Of a DNA stretch of 64,000 bases, positions 1 through 9,524 are shown piece after piece (the first letter of the stretch is position 1; the number at the start of each line of letters is the position of its first letter). This DNA comes from Parabacteroides sp. Marseille-P3160 (GTDB lineage Bacteria > Bacteroidota > Bacteroidia > Bacteroidales > Tannerellaceae), in the NCBI RefSeq assembly GCF_900162725.1, contig NZ_LT799418.1, positions 3,899,625 to 3,963,624 of the forward strand. The letters run 5' to 3'. The translations under genes and the position numbers were made by a program. The notes below the pieces were generated by a model, which saw only the letters and a program-made list of their open reading frames with translations, did not search any database and was not told the origin of the DNA.

Positions 1-39
1 ATCAAGATCATTGAGTTATTACCTAAAAAATATAATTAA
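1..39 (+). CDS. C-terminal tail of an upstream gene (partial)
   Basis: Frame 1 from the first base reads 12 codons ([12 protein letters not shown]) and stops with TAA at 37-39, 17 bp before gcvT. It is probably the end of a gene transcribed in the same direction and possibly co-transcribed with gcvT. A peptidase T-like gene is one possibility from general Bacteroidales gene order, but twelve residues cannot establish it. Confidence 0.4.
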   Translation: MKIIELLPKKYN

Positions 40-56
40 AAAAGAAAACAGTAGAG

Positions 57-1142
57 ATGAAGACTACACCTTTTACGGATTTCCACATGGCTTTGGGTGC
101 AAAAATGCATGAATTTGCCGGATATATGATGCCGATCGAATACAGCGGCATCATCAACGAACATTTGGCCGTTTGCCATAGCGTAGGCGTGTTCGACGTA
201 TCCCACATGGGCGAGTTTTGGGTGAAAGGCCCGGCAGCGCTTTCATTCTTACAGGATATCACTACGAACGACGTATCCAAACTACCCATAGGCAAAGCGC
301 AATATACCTGCTTCCCAAATGAAAAGGGAGGAATCGTGGACGACCTGTTGGTCTACCATTACGAGGATGGGAAATACTTGTTAGTCGTCAATGCCGCCAA
401 TATCGAAAAAGACTGGAACTGGTGTAACACCCACAATGCCGCCGGAGCGGAACTGGAGAACGCATCCGACCGGATGGCTCAACTGGCGGTGCAGGGACCG
501 AAAGCGATCCAGGTATTACAACGGCTGACGCCGGTCGATCTTTCCGCCATTCCTTATTACGCCTTTGCCACCGGTGAGTTTGCGGGAGTCCCGGAAGTGA
601 TTATTTCCAACACCGGCTACACCGGCGCAGGGGGATTCGAACTTTACTTCTACCCGGAAGAGGGAGCGAAGATATGGAAAGCGATTTTCGAAGCCGGAGC
701 GCCCGAAGGCATCGTCCCGGTCGGATTGGGAGCGCGGGATACCCTCCGCCTCGAAATGGGATTCTGCCTGTACGGAAATGACCTGGACGACACGACCTCG
801 CCGCTCGAAGCCGGCTTGGGATGGATTACCAAATTCACGGAAGGAAAGAACTTCCCCGGCCGCGCATTGCTGGAACAGCAAAAGAAGGAGGGAGTCCGCC
901 GCAAACTAATCGCTTTCGAATTGCTGGAGCGGGGGATTCCGCGCCACGGGTACGGGATTGTGAACGGGGAAGGAGAAACCGTCGGAACGGTAACATCGGG
1001 CACGATATCTCCCCTGACGAAAGCCGGCATCGGACTGGGCTACGTCCCTACGGAATACGCCCTTCCGGATACGGAGCTTTCGATTGTAGTCAGGAATAAA
1101 CCCCTCCGGGCAAAAGTCGTGAAGGCGCCTTTCCGTAAATAA
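57..1142 (+). CDS. gcvT: Glycine cleavage system T protein (aminomethyltransferase)
   Basis: 361 residues, the usual length for GcvT. The protein transfers the methylene group from the aminomethyl-lipoyl arm of the H protein to tetrahydrofolate and releases ammonia; it is cytosolic. Visible family signatures are the N-terminal [20 protein letters not shown] segment, the FDVSHMGEF motif near residue 47, a [11 protein letters not shown] motif near residue 195 and the C-terminal GYV...L barrel domain. The start is the ATG at 57; no Shine-Dalgarno sequence is visible, as is usual in Bacteroidetes. gcvP and gcvH are not in the window. LipB, which supplies the lipoyl group of the H protein, is encoded about 42 kb away. 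Identification is secure. Confidence 0.96.
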   Translation: MKTTPFTDFHMALGAKMHEFAGYMMPIEYSGIINEHLAVCHSVGVFDVSHMGEFWVKGPAALSFLQDITTNDVSKLPIGKAQYTCFPNEKGGIVDDLLVYHYEDGKYLLVVNAANIEKDWNWCNTHNAAGAELENASDRMAQLAVQGPKAIQVLQRLTPVDLSAIPYYAFATGEFAGVPEVIISNTGYTGAGGFELYFYPEEGAKIWKAIFEAGAPEGIVPVGLGARDTLRLEMGFCLYGNDLDDTTSPLEAGLGWITKFTEGKNFPGRALLEQQKKEGVRRKLIAFELLERGIPRHGYGIVNGEGETVGTVTSGTISPLTKAGIGLGYVPTEYALPDTELSIVVRNKPLRAKVVKAPFRK

Positions 1143-1176
1143 GGATAAGTTCGGCGAAAACCTGCGCGAATTATCC

Positions 1177-1184
1177 TATCTTTG
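1177..1184 (+). promoter_or_regulatory. -7 promoter box for the pseudouridine synthase gene
   Basis: TATCTTTG matches the Bacteroidetes sigma-ABfr -7 consensus TAnnTTTG and lies 20 bp before the ATG at 1205. No clear -33 TTG is seen at the preferred spacing. Confidence 0.5.
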
Positions 1185-1204
1185 CCGTTTAATTAAGAAG
1201 TGGA

Positions 1205-2098
1205 ATGAGAAGAAGAAATCAGGATGCCGTATTGCAAACGCTTAAGGTAGAATCCAAAAGCGAATTACTTGCTTTTTTATTGGAACAAAAGGTGAGGAAA
1301 AGCCGGAATGCCGTCAAATCGCTGCTCGCCAATAAAGTGGTACGGGTAAACGAAAAAGCCGTTACGCAATTCAACGAAGAACTAAAGGCAGGCGACATAG
1401 TGACGATCCATAAACTCAGCGCGAACTCGAACGCCAATAAACTGAAGGGCTTGACCATCCTTTACGAGGATCCCGACCTGATCGTGGTCGACAAGGAAGC
1501 CAAATTATTATCGATCTCTACCGATACCGAGAAACGGCAAACGGCTTACAGCATACTCAGCGAATACCTGAAGTCGCACGATCGGAATGCGCGGGTATTC
1601 GTACTGCACCGCCTTGACCGGGATACGTCCGGCCTTATGGTTTTTGCCAAAGACCAGGAGGTGCAGGAACGGATGCAGAAATTTTGGGATTACACGATCC
1701 GGAAACGTTCCTATATCGCCATTATCGAGGGAAACCTGGAGCCGGCCGACGGGACGATCACGAGCTGGCTGTGGGAAGACAAGAATTTCGTGATGCATTC
1801 TTCGCCGGTCGATAACGGCGGACAGAAAGCGGTTACACACTACAAGACGATAAAGGCAAATGAGTGGCTATCCATGTTGCAACTGGACCTGGAGACCGGC
1901 CGGAAGAACCAAATACGGGTACAGATGCAACAGATAGGACACCCGATCGTCGGCGACAAGAAATATGGCTCGGAGATCAATCCGATCAAGCGGATGGCGC
2001 TGCATGCAAACGAACTGGTCTTCATACATCCGGGCACTAAGGAACGGATGGAATTCAAGTCCCCTATACCGAAGAAAATGCAGGAGTTGATGAAATAA
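1205..2098 (+). CDS. RluA-family 23S rRNA/tRNA pseudouridine synthase
   Basis: 297 residues. An N-terminal S4 RNA-binding domain (about residues 14-65, with RKSRNAVKSLLANKVVRVN) is followed by the RluA catalytic domain. The catalytic aspartate sits in HRLDRDTSGLMVFAK near residue 138, and the later LETGRKNQIRVQM motif is also characteristic. The enzyme isomerises specific uridines in structured RNA; which position cannot be told from sequence. The gene is 6 bp upstream of the AddB-like gene, so they are probably co-transcribed. An RluD/RluC-type role is likely but not proven. Confidence 0.92.
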   Translation: MRRRNQDAVLQTLKVESKSELLAFLLEQKVRKSRNAVKSLLANKVVRVNEKAVTQFNEELKAGDIVTIHKLSANSNANKLKGLTILYEDPDLIVVDKEAKLLSISTDTEKRQTAYSILSEYLKSHDRNARVFVLHRLDRDTSGLMVFAKDQEVQERMQKFWDYTIRKRSYIAIIEGNLEPADGTITSWLWEDKNFVMHSSPVDNGGQKAVTHYKTIKANEWLSMLQLDLETGRKNQIRVQMQQIGHPIVGDKKYGSEINPIKRMALHANELVFIHPGTKERMEFKSPIPKKMQELMK

Positions 2099-2104
2099 CA
2101 GTGA

Positions 2105-4975
2105 ATGAAACCGTTCTTATACCAGGTAGCATCCGTTTTTTACCGGGAGTACGGCTCCCGGGTCTATCAACTGGCTTTCGTCTTCCCCAACCGGCGCGCC
2201 GGTTTGTTTTTTCGTAAATACCTGTCGGAGATCGCCGGCAAACCGGTCTTCTCTCCTACAATCCTAACGATCAACGATCTTTTCAACCGGCTGAGCGGCA
2301 AGCAACCCGCCGATCGCATCCGGATGTTATTCCTGTTATATGGCTCTTATATCCGCCGGAGCGGTTCGACCGAAAGTTTCGACGAATTCCTTTACTGGGG
2401 AGAGATGTTGCTCAATGACTTTGACGACGTCGATAAATATCTGGCGAATGCCCGGATGCTGTTTTCGAATGTGACGGATTTACGGCGGATCGAAACTGAT
2501 TTCGGATTCCTGAATGAGAAACAAATTGCAGCCATCCGTTCGTTCTGGTCTTCTTTCCAACCGAAACGCGAAAACCCCGGACAGCAACAGTTTTTAGCCG
2601 TCTGGGAGATCCTTTACGATTTATATACGGACCTCCGTTCGGCCTTGTCGGAAGAGGGGCAAGGATACGAGGGAATGATCTACCGGGAAGTGGTGGAACA
2701 CCTGAAGGAGACGGGCGCCTGCGATCTCCCCTACCCTAAAATCGTATTTGTCGGCCTGAACGCCCTTTCGGAAGTAGAGAAAACGCTGCTGAATCTTCTG
2801 CAAAAGCAGGGCATTGCCGATTTCTATTGGGACTACGACTCTCCGATGGCTGCGGATCCGGAGAACCGCGCTTCCCATTTCTCCCGGTATAACCTCTCTG
2901 CTTTCCCTTCGGCCCATCCTTTGCCCGAACGGGAAACACCGCTTCCCTCTCCCGAAATCGATCTGATCCAGATCCCTTCGAGGATCGGACAAGCGAAGCA
3001 AGTGTACAGCCTGCTGGAAAAATGGTGCGGGGAGACCGGCATGGAAGAAGAGGAAGCGCTGCGTACGGCGATCGTCCTTCCCGACGAGCAGCTCTTGATT
3101 CCGGTCTTGCATTCGATTCCGGAACAGATCCGGCGGATCAACGTGACGATGGGGTATCCGCTGGCGGGGACGCCTATCGCTTCATTGATGGAATACATCC
3201 TTGCCTTGCAGAAAAACGTGCGTTATACGGACGGGGAAGCGGCTTTCTATTTCCGGGATGTCTTGCCCGTATTGAACCACCGGTATATTTCCTCCGCCGA
3301 TCCGGAAACGGCTTCCCGGTTAGCCAAGGACATCACGGAACGGAACCGGGTCTATATCCATTCGTCGGAACTGGGGAAAACGCCCTTATTATCCTTGCTT
3401 TTCGCGACTCCGCAAGGAGTCGACGAACTGTCGGACTACCTGATTTCCCTGTTAAAAGAGCTGAACCGGAGGATGTCGGCCGACTCTCCCGAAGAAGAGG
3501 AAGTGCAGCGGATGGACGACCTGGAGCAGGAGTTTGTTTATCATTACTATACGACGGTAAACCGCCTGCGGGAATTGATCCGGCAAGAAAAGATCGTGAT
3601 GACGATCGATACCTATTTCCGTTTATTGAAGCGGGTAACCGACACGATCAGCATTCCTTTCCAAGGCGAACCTTTGTCCGGTTTACAGATCATGGGAGTG
3701 CTTGAAACGCGGGCGCTTGACTTCGACCGCCTGATCATCCTCTCCATGAACGAAGGCATCTTTCCTGCCAAAAAGGGCGCTAATTCGTTTATTCCCTATA
3801 ACCTGCGCCGCGGATTCGACCTTCCGACTTATGAGCACCAGGACAGCGTCTGGGCCTATCATTTCTACCGGCTCATCTACCGGGCCAAGCAAATCTGCCT
3901 GCTGTATGACACCCGCACAAACGGGCTGCAGACCGGCGAAGTGAGCCGCTTTGTGCATCAACTGCGCTATCACTACCACCTGCCGATACGGGATCGCCTG
4001 GTCGTCTATCAGGTATCCTCTTCGAAAGTGCCGCCGATTACGGTAGAAAAAACCGACGTGATCCGGCACAAGCTGGAGGCGTTCCATCGGGGCGGGCCAC
4101 GCGCCCTTTCCGCCAGTGCAATCAATACTTATCTGGATTGTCCGCTAAAGTTCTATTTTTCGGTAATAGAGGATATCCGGGAAGAGGAGGAAGTGAACGA
4201 AACCATCGAAAGCAGCCTCTTCGGAAGTATCCTGCACAAGGTAATGGAGTTGCTCTACCAGCGGCTTTGCGGCCAATGGGTCACGGCCGATCTGCTGCAA
4301 GGGATCCTAAAAAACACGGCCTTGCTGACCCGCACACTGGAACGGGCTTTTGCCGAAGTCTTCTTCCAATCGAAAACGATCAAACCGCTGACGGGACAGA
4401 ACTATCTGATCGGCGAAATGATCCGTAAATATGTCATGAAAATTATCGAGAACGACTGCAAACAAACGCCTTTCCGGTATATCGAATCCGAAAAGCGGGT
4501 GAACAAGGAGTTCCTCCTGACGGACGGAACACCCATACAACTAAAGGGATTCATCGACCGGATCGACGAGGTGGAGGATCGCCTCCGAATTGTGGATTAT
4601 AAAACCGGGGCGGGAATGACTCGCTTCTCCTCGGTCGGAAGCCTGTTCGACCTTTCGGAGAAAATGCGCTCCAAAGCAGTCATGCAGGTCTTTATGTATG
4701 CCTGGATGTACGATGGATTACGCGAAGGACAGGCGCTTCAACCGACGATCTACTATATGCGCACGCTCTTCTCCCCTTCCTTCGACCCGGCCGTCTACCA
4801 ACAGATCGACCGGCAGAAGGAACAGGTCTCCGACTTTTCGTCCCTGCGCCCGGAATTTGAAGCCGGACTGCGTACTTGCCTGGATCAGATCTTCGATGCG
4901 ACGACGCCCTTTGTCCAAACGCCGACCGGCAAGGCGTGCGCCTACTGCCCGTTCGCAGGTATTTGCGGGAAATAA
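2105..4975 (+). CDS. AddB-like PD-(D/E)XK nuclease / inactive-helicase protein
   Basis: 956 residues. The N-terminal half resembles the UvrD-like helicase fold of AddB (FPNRRAGLFFRKYLSE near residue 28, in place of a normal Walker A). The C-terminal part has the RecB-type nuclease: ALSASAINTYLDCPLKFYF near residue 660, then GFIDRIDEVEDRLRIVDYKTG with the D...DYKT catalytic residues near 815-840. The last residues give CAYCPFAGIC, which with the cysteine of LDCPLKF makes the four-cysteine Fe-S staple seen in AddB nucleases. It probably processes double-strand DNA ends in recombination repair. The AddA/RecB-type motor subunit normally paired with it is not adjacent. The start ATG lies 6 bp after the previous gene. 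Confidence 0.88.
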   Translation: MKPFLYQVASVFYREYGSRVYQLAFVFPNRRAGLFFRKYLSEIAGKPVFSPTILTINDLFNRLSGKQPADRIRMLFLLYGSYIRRSGSTESFDEFLYWGEMLLNDFDDVDKYLANARMLFSNVTDLRRIETDFGFLNEKQIAAIRSFWSSFQPKRENPGQQQFLAVWEILYDLYTDLRSALSEEGQGYEGMIYREVVEHLKETGACDLPYPKIVFVGLNALSEVEKTLLNLLQKQGIADFYWDYDSPMAADPENRASHFSRYNLSAFPSAHPLPERETPLPSPEIDLIQIPSRIGQAKQVYSLLEKWCGETGMEEEEALRTAIVLPDEQLLIPVLHSIPEQIRRINVTMGYPLAGTPIASLMEYILALQKNVRYTDGEAAFYFRDVLPVLNHRYISSADPETASRLAKDITERNRVYIHSSELGKTPLLSLLFATPQGVDELSDYLISLLKELNRRMSADSPEEEEVQRMDDLEQEFVYHYYTTVNRLRELIRQEKIVMTIDTYFRLLKRVTDTISIPFQGEPLSGLQIMGVLETRALDFDRLIILSMNEGIFPAKKGANSFIPYNLRRGFDLPTYEHQDSVWAYHFYRLIYRAKQICLLYDTRTNGLQTGEVSRFVHQLRYHYHLPIRDRLVVYQVSSSKVPPITVEKTDVIRHKLEAFHRGGPRALSASAINTYLDCPLKFYFSVIEDIREEEEVNETIESSLFGSILHKVMELLYQRLCGQWVTADLLQGILKNTALLTRTLERAFAEVFFQSKTIKPLTGQNYLIGEMIRKYVMKIIENDCKQTPFRYIESEKRVNKEFLLTDGTPIQLKGFIDRIDEVEDRLRIVDYKTGAGMTRFSSVGSLFDLSEKMRSKAVMQVFMYAWMYDGLREGQALQPTIYYMRTLFSPSFDPAVYQQIDRQKEQVSDFSSLRPEFEAGLRTCLDQIFDATTPFVQTPTGKACAYCPFAGICGK

Positions 4976-4983
4976 AGGAATGA

Positions 4984-6252
4984 CTATCTCAATCGCTTTC
5001 TTTCATAAAGCGGCCGGGAAATCACAGTATAATAAAGGATGCCCAGCAGGCAAAGGGAAGAATCGACCAGATATAAGGATTCAAAAGAGAAGATGCCGGT
5101 AATATAACCTCCGACCAGCATCCCCAATGCCAACCCGAGGTCAAATCCCAACAAGTAGGTCGAATTGGCCGTTCCCCGCCGGTTATTCGGCGCCATATTG
5201 ATATAAAGCGTCTGCAAAGCCGGGAACATCATACCGAAAGCGATGCCGATCGCCAGTCCCGATAGGCAGAAATAAAAGATATTATGAATCAAGGCAAAGC
5301 CACAAAAAGCGATCACGGCGATTCCCATGGCTACCTGGTTGACATGATGGATATACCCCCGGTCTACTAATTTCCCGGAAAAGACACGTGAAATCATGAT
5401 TCCGCTCGCCCAGAACAGAAAAAAGATACCCGGGTTCTTTATGTCAATCTGCTTGCCGTACTGGGCAACAAACGGGCCGATCGTCCCCCATGAAAAACAG
5501 AGTAAAAGCTGATTGAGAAAAATCGGCCAGGCGCCGGTCAGGAAGAACCGGTCGAAGGACAATTTCCCCTTCTCCCCCTTCGGACGTTCGGGCGCTTTGA
5601 TCAGTGATACCGAGAAAACGCCCAGCAGCCCCATCCCTATAGCACAAAACAGAAGCCTTTCGAATCCGTAGGTCTGGTAAATATGAATAGCTAAGAAAGG
5701 ACCGATAGCCATCGCGACATTCATAAAGGTTCCATAATATCCGATTCCTTCCGCACGGCGGGCCGACGGAACGACATCGATCGCCAACGTACTGGACGAT
5801 ACGGTGGAAATGCCCCAGGTAATCCCGTGAAGGAAGCGGACAAAGATAAAAACGCCGATCGTCACGGCATATATCGTCCATGGAGCGTTCAAAACCGAAT
5901 GCGCGAACCGGTAGACAGCCTGGGACGACAGGTGGAAATAGCCCAGGAAGACAAGAACATAGCAGGCAAACCCGATAAGAAGCGTTTTCTTGCGGGAATG
6001 CAAGTCGACGAAGTAACCGGAAAAGGGACGGACGAACATCAGTGCAAGGGCGTAGGAAGCCAGGATCACACCGGTTTTCGTCTGCGGAATATATAATACT
6101 TCCGTAATATATAGCGGAATGGAAGGCATCAGGAGATTGAAGGAGCAAGCCATCAGAAAATTAGAAATGCACACATTCCAGAAACTCGCTGTCCATAGCT
6201 TCGGCCTGACCGCTTCAATTTTCACGTCTACATCTACCCGTTCATACCCCAT
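4984..6252 (-). CDS. Major facilitator superfamily transporter
   Basis: 422 residues with about twelve hydrophobic segments and a cytoplasmic loop before segment 3 (FSGYFVDLHSRKKTLL, the MFS A-like motif). It is an inner-membrane secondary transporter. The sequence resembles the drug/arabinose-efflux MFS group, but the substrate cannot be inferred. It converges on the AddB-like gene with only 8 bp between stops and has its own upstream -7 box at 6299-6306. Confidence 0.9.
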   Translation of the reverse strand: MGYERVDVDVKIEAVRPKLWTASFWNVCISNFLMACSFNLLMPSIPLYITEVLYIPQTKTGVILASYALALMFVRPFSGYFVDLHSRKKTLLIGFACYVLVFLGYFHLSSQAVYRFAHSVLNAPWTIYAVTIGVFIFVRFLHGITWGISTVSSSTLAIDVVPSARRAEGIGYYGTFMNVAMAIGPFLAIHIYQTYGFERLLFCAIGMGLLGVFSVSLIKAPERPKGEKGKLSFDRFFLTGAWPIFLNQLLLCFSWGTIGPFVAQYGKQIDIKNPGIFFLFWASGIMISRVFSGKLVDRGYIHHVNQVAMGIAVIAFCGFALIHNIFYFCLSGLAIGIAFGMMFPALQTLYINMAPNNRRGTANSTYLLGFDLGLALGMLVGGYITGIFSFESLYLVDSSLCLLGILYYTVISRPLYERKRLR

Positions 6253-6298
6253 ATTGCCTTATTTCTTACGAATTTCCAAAACCTCTTTTTTGAAGGTG

Positions 6299-6306
6299 CA
6301 AATTTA
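6299..6306 (-). promoter_or_regulatory. -7 promoter box for the MFS gene
   Basis: On the minus strand the sequence reads TAAATTTG, matching TAnnTTTG, 46 bp upstream of the MFS start codon. Confidence 0.45.
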
Positions 6307-6381
6307 TCGATCTTATGCGAATATTCGGGAGAAGCAAACACTAAATAAACTGAATGAAAGCAAAAACGGTAATAAAAACAA

Positions 6382-6415
6382 TGTCCTGCATGAGCATCAG
6401 TCGCCATGCAGGACA
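6382..6415 (-). terminator. Rho-independent terminator of the PycB/OadA-like gene
   Basis: Perfect 11-bp arms TGTCCTGCATG / CATGCAGGACA with a 12-nt loop; on the minus strand the stem is followed by TTGTTTTTATT. It lies 28 bp downstream of the carboxylase-like gene and separates it from the MFS promoter. Confidence 0.85.
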
Positions 6416-6442
6416 AGTTAATATGGAATCATGATCAGATCT

Positions 6443-8227
6443 TTATTCCAGATAAGCCAGTACCTGGTTCTTCCGAACCCGTTCCCCTTGTTTGGTTTCT
6501 ATCTGAAGGATCTTGCCGGAGGCCAATGTCTTCACCGGCTCGAATCCGTAAGTCGTCTGAATGAAACAAAGCGTATCGCCCTCCTTGAACGGAGTACCGG
6601 CCACCGGAGCCGTCGAAGGGGCGCCCGTAACGTCTACCTGCCACAAGATCTGTCCGTTGACAGGTGACTGTACCGGCTTGGCGTCCGGATGTTTTGCCTG
6701 GATGGCTGCCGCATCGAAGCGGGGAACCTCCACGACTTCGCGCTTGACGACAATCGGAGTGCCTGCTTTCTCCTTGGCCTTTTCCAGGTCGGCAAGGAAA
6801 CGCTCTTTGGCGATGCCGGACTTATAGTCGCGGTATTGCCGGTCGTGCATGGCCAGTTCGAACAATTCCTCATCGTCTTCCCCATATTCCCAGCCTTTCT
6901 CATCCATCTCTTTCCGGTAAGCCTCCAACGCATCGGGATATTCATCCTGCGGATTACCGGTATAGAATTCCAGGCCTTTCTCTTTGGCCAGGCGGATGAT
7001 TTCGTCATCCAGCTTGCCGGGGAGTTTTCCCATCTTGCCCAGAATCATATTCCAACTGTCTTTATCAATATTGGAGAAACGGGGCTGCCCTTGCGCCAGA
7101 GCGAAAAGATTCATCAAAGCGATATTCTTCACATACTGGCTGAACGGCGTAACCAATGGAGGATAACCGAGCTTCGGCCAAACATATTCGACTTCGGAAA
7201 AGAGCTGGACAACCAACTCATCGATCGAAACTTCGGGCTTTCCGTTGTTCCGCAACGCCATGTTGACGGCCGGATGCATCCCTTTGAGGTCTGCCATCAT
7301 AGATCCCATCATACCTCCGGGCAATCCGCATCCTACGAGCAGAGAGCTCATGACTTTATTGGATGGATCGATGAAATAGCCCAGAAAGTCGTCGATAAAC
7401 GACTGGGTAAGCGCACGCGCCTCCATATAAGCCTTCATATTGATGTCCGGAACAGTGAATCCGGCATCTTTCAACATCGCCTGGATCGTGATGACATCCG
7501 GATGCACCATTCCCCAGGCAAGCGGTTCGATGGCTACATCCAGGTAATCCACTCCCGCACGGGCCACTTCCAGCATGGAAGCGACCGAAAAGCCGGGGCC
7601 GGTATGCCCGTGATACTGAATTGGAATATCCGGATGCCGCTCTTTCAAGGCCTTGGTCAGTTTTCCCAGGAAAACAGGGCGGCCGATACCGGCCATATCC
7701 TTCAGACAGAGTTCGTCCGCTCCGAATTCAATTAACTTATCGGCAAAACCCAGGTAATATTCGATAGTGTGAATCGGGGAAGAAGTGATACAAAGTACGG
7801 CCTGCGAAATCATTCCCGCTTCTTTGGCATATTTGACGGAAAGCTCCAGGTTCCGCGGGTCGTTCAATCCGCAGAATGAACGGGAGATATCCGTGCCTTG
7901 CGCTTTCTTTACCTTGAACATCAGCCGGCGCACATCCTTGGGCACCGGATTCATGCGAAGCCCGTTCAACCCGCGTTCCAACATATGCGTCTGTATACCT
8001 ACCTTATGAAATGGAGCCGTCCATGCGCGAACCGATTTGTTCGGATTTTCGCCATACAGCAAATTGACTTGTTCAAATGCGCCGCCATTAGTCTCTACAC
8101 GGGAAAAACATCCCATATCGATGATTGCCGGAGCGATTTGCACTAATTGATCGACGCGCGGCTGGTATTTCCCTGAAGACTGCCACATGTCGCGATAGAC
8201 TAAACTTAATTTTATTTCTCGTCCCAT
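6443..8227 (-). CDS. Pyruvate carboxylase subunit B / oxaloacetate decarboxylase alpha-like protein lacking the biotin lysine
   Basis: 594 residues. The carboxyltransferase TIM-barrel is present: an LVYRDMWQS version of the usual TVLRDxHQS metal-binding motif near residue 9, the CLKDMAG motif holding the lysine that is carboxylated in this family (about residue 197), and YHGHTGPG as the metal-binding HxH. A linker and about 75 residues of biotinyl/lipoyl-like fold follow. Where biotin carriers have (A/V)MKM, this protein reads CFIQTTYGFEPV, so there is no lysine to biotinylate although the flanking beta-strand pattern (GQILWQ, GKILQIETKQGERV) is intact. It may act with a separate biotin carrier protein or have a changed role. 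The gene is monocistronic, with a terminator on either side. Confidence 0.85.
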   Translation of the reverse strand: MGREIKLSLVYRDMWQSSGKYQPRVDQLVQIAPAIIDMGCFSRVETNGGAFEQVNLLYGENPNKSVRAWTAPFHKVGIQTHMLERGLNGLRMNPVPKDVRRLMFKVKKAQGTDISRSFCGLNDPRNLELSVKYAKEAGMISQAVLCITSSPIHTIEYYLGFADKLIEFGADELCLKDMAGIGRPVFLGKLTKALKERHPDIPIQYHGHTGPGFSVASMLEVARAGVDYLDVAIEPLAWGMVHPDVITIQAMLKDAGFTVPDINMKAYMEARALTQSFIDDFLGYFIDPSNKVMSSLLVGCGLPGGMMGSMMADLKGMHPAVNMALRNNGKPEVSIDELVVQLFSEVEYVWPKLGYPPLVTPFSQYVKNIALMNLFALAQGQPRFSNIDKDSWNMILGKMGKLPGKLDDEIIRLAKEKGLEFYTGNPQDEYPDALEAYRKEMDEKGWEYGEDDEELFELAMHDRQYRDYKSGIAKERFLADLEKAKEKAGTPIVVKREVVEVPRFDAAAIQAKHPDAKPVQSPVNGQILWQVDVTGAPSTAPVAGTPFKEGDTLCFIQTTYGFEPVKTLASGKILQIETKQGERVRKNQVLAYLE

Positions 8228-8324
8228 AGTATGAAAATAATGTGTTTTTATAGTATTCGGTTGTGTCCTTTAATCTCTTCATTCCAAACTCTTTTCGAAT
8301 AAAAAAGACTCAAGGAGACACTCA

Positions 8325-8332
8325 CAAATATA
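8325..8332 (-). promoter_or_regulatory. -7 promoter box for the PycB/OadA-like gene
   Basis: The minus strand reads TATATTTG (TAnnTTTG), about 97 bp upstream of the start codon at 8227, implying a leader of roughly 90 nt. Confidence 0.45.
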
Positions 8333-8384
8333 GCACTTCCTTCCGACAAAGAAACATAAAAAAGAATATTTGTTGATTATTTGG

Positions 8385-8410
8385 AAAAATCGGCTCTCCG
8401 GCCGATTTTT
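8385..8410 (-). terminator. Terminator hairpin between galE and the PycB/OadA-like gene
   Basis: AAAAATCGGC / GCCGATTTTT arms form a strong stem with T-runs on both sides, so it could work in either direction. On the minus strand it lies downstream of galE. Confidence 0.8.
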
Positions 8411-8439
8411 AACAGGGAAATACGGGAAGAAAAAGAAAA

Positions 8440-8459
8440 GGCATTCGTTATTGAATGCC
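8440..8459 (-). terminator. Hairpin overlapping the galE stop codon
   Basis: GGCATTC / GAATGCC arms around a 6-nt loop; on the minus strand the stem is followed by a T-rich tract (TTTTCTTTTTC). It overlaps the last codons of galE and forms a tandem terminator with the hairpin at 8385-8410. Confidence 0.65.
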
Positions 8460-9482
8460 TCTTTCCCTTAGTTTCAATTGCCATTTCCAGGCGGAAGCCA
8501 AAGTATCTTCCAGACTTTCTTTGGCGGTCCATCCGAGCACCTTGTTCGCATGTTCCGGATTGGCCCAGACCTTTTCGATGTCTCCTTCGCGGCGGCCTAC
8601 GATCTTATGAGGTACTTTTACGCCGGTCGCTTTCTCAAAGCCATGGATCAACTCCAATACGGAAACGCCATTACCCGTTCCGAGATTGAAGATTTCCAAA
8701 TTCTCTCCGGATTTGCTTCCCAGCATACGGTCAATGGCAACCACGTGGGCTTTGGCCAAGTCTACCACATTAATATAATCACGAATACAGGAGCCGTCGG
8801 GAGTATTATAGTCATCTCCGAAAACACTCAGTTCCTTACGGATACCGATTGCTGTTTGCGTCAGATAAGGGATCAGGTTCTGGGGAACGCCGTTAGGCAA
8901 TTCGCCGATCTCAGCGCTCGGATGCGCTCCGATCGGATTGAAATAGCGTAAGATAATACTTTTGAAAGGAGCTCCGGCATGCAAGGTATCCCGGATAATT
9001 TCTTCGTTGATCTGTTTCGTATTACCATAGGGGGACAAGGCCGGTTTGATGGGCGCTTCTTCCGTAACCGGCAGGATATCCGGCTGCCCGTAAACGGTAC
9101 AGGAGGAAGAAAAGACAATTCCTTGCACTCCATTGGAAGGCATCAAATCCAATAAGTTTAATAGAGTTACTATATTGTTGCGATAATATTTCAACGGTTG
9201 TTGAACCGATTCGCCGACGGCTTTGCTGGCTGCAAAATGAATAATTCCATTAATCCCGGCATGGGCTTCGAAAAGTCTCCCTACGCCTTCCTTGTCTTTC
9301 AGATCCAGTTTGACAAAGGGAGGACGAATACCAGTTATTTTCTCAATACCGTCAAGGACTTCGATCGTTGAATTAGACAAGTCATCGACAATCACCACCT
9401 CATAGCCTGCATTCTGCAATTCGACTACCGTATGAGATCCTATATATCCTATACCGCCGGTGACTAAAATTTTCTTTTTCAT
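8448..9482 (-). CDS. galE: UDP-glucose 4-epimerase
   Basis: 344 residues, the standard GalE length. An N-terminal Rossmann motif GGIGYIGSHT binds NAD. The catalytic serine/threonine region (VFSSSCTVYG) and the Tyr-x3-Lys pair (YGNTK near residue 150) are present, as is the C-terminal substrate region (RREGDIEKVWANPEHA). It interconverts UDP-glucose and UDP-galactose in the cytosol, feeding the Leloir pathway and surface polysaccharides. It lies 42 bp downstream of the DUF3078 gene on the same strand, so read-through is likely. Confidence 0.95.
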   Translation of the reverse strand: MKKKILVTGGIGYIGSHTVVELQNAGYEVVIVDDLSNSTIEVLDGIEKITGIRPPFVKLDLKDKEGVGRLFEAHAGINGIIHFAASKAVGESVQQPLKYYRNNIVTLLNLLDLMPSNGVQGIVFSSSCTVYGQPDILPVTEEAPIKPALSPYGNTKQINEEIIRDTLHAGAPFKSIILRYFNPIGAHPSAEIGELPNGVPQNLIPYLTQTAIGIRKELSVFGDDYNTPDGSCIRDYINVVDLAKAHVVAIDRMLGSKSGENLEIFNLGTGNGVSVLELIHGFEKATGVKVPHKIVGRREGDIEKVWANPEHANKVLGWTAKESLEDTLASAWKWQLKLRERGIQ

Positions 9483-9524
9483 GTTTATTATCGTTGTTAA
9501 ATATAAGAATGATTCCTTCTGCTT

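Noticed and set aside
6689-7735. 348-codon open frame on the plus strand opposite the OadA/PycB-like gene
   Set aside because: It lies wholly antisense to a conserved gene with recognisable motifs; its own translation has no family features and no promoter. It is a by-product of codon bias.
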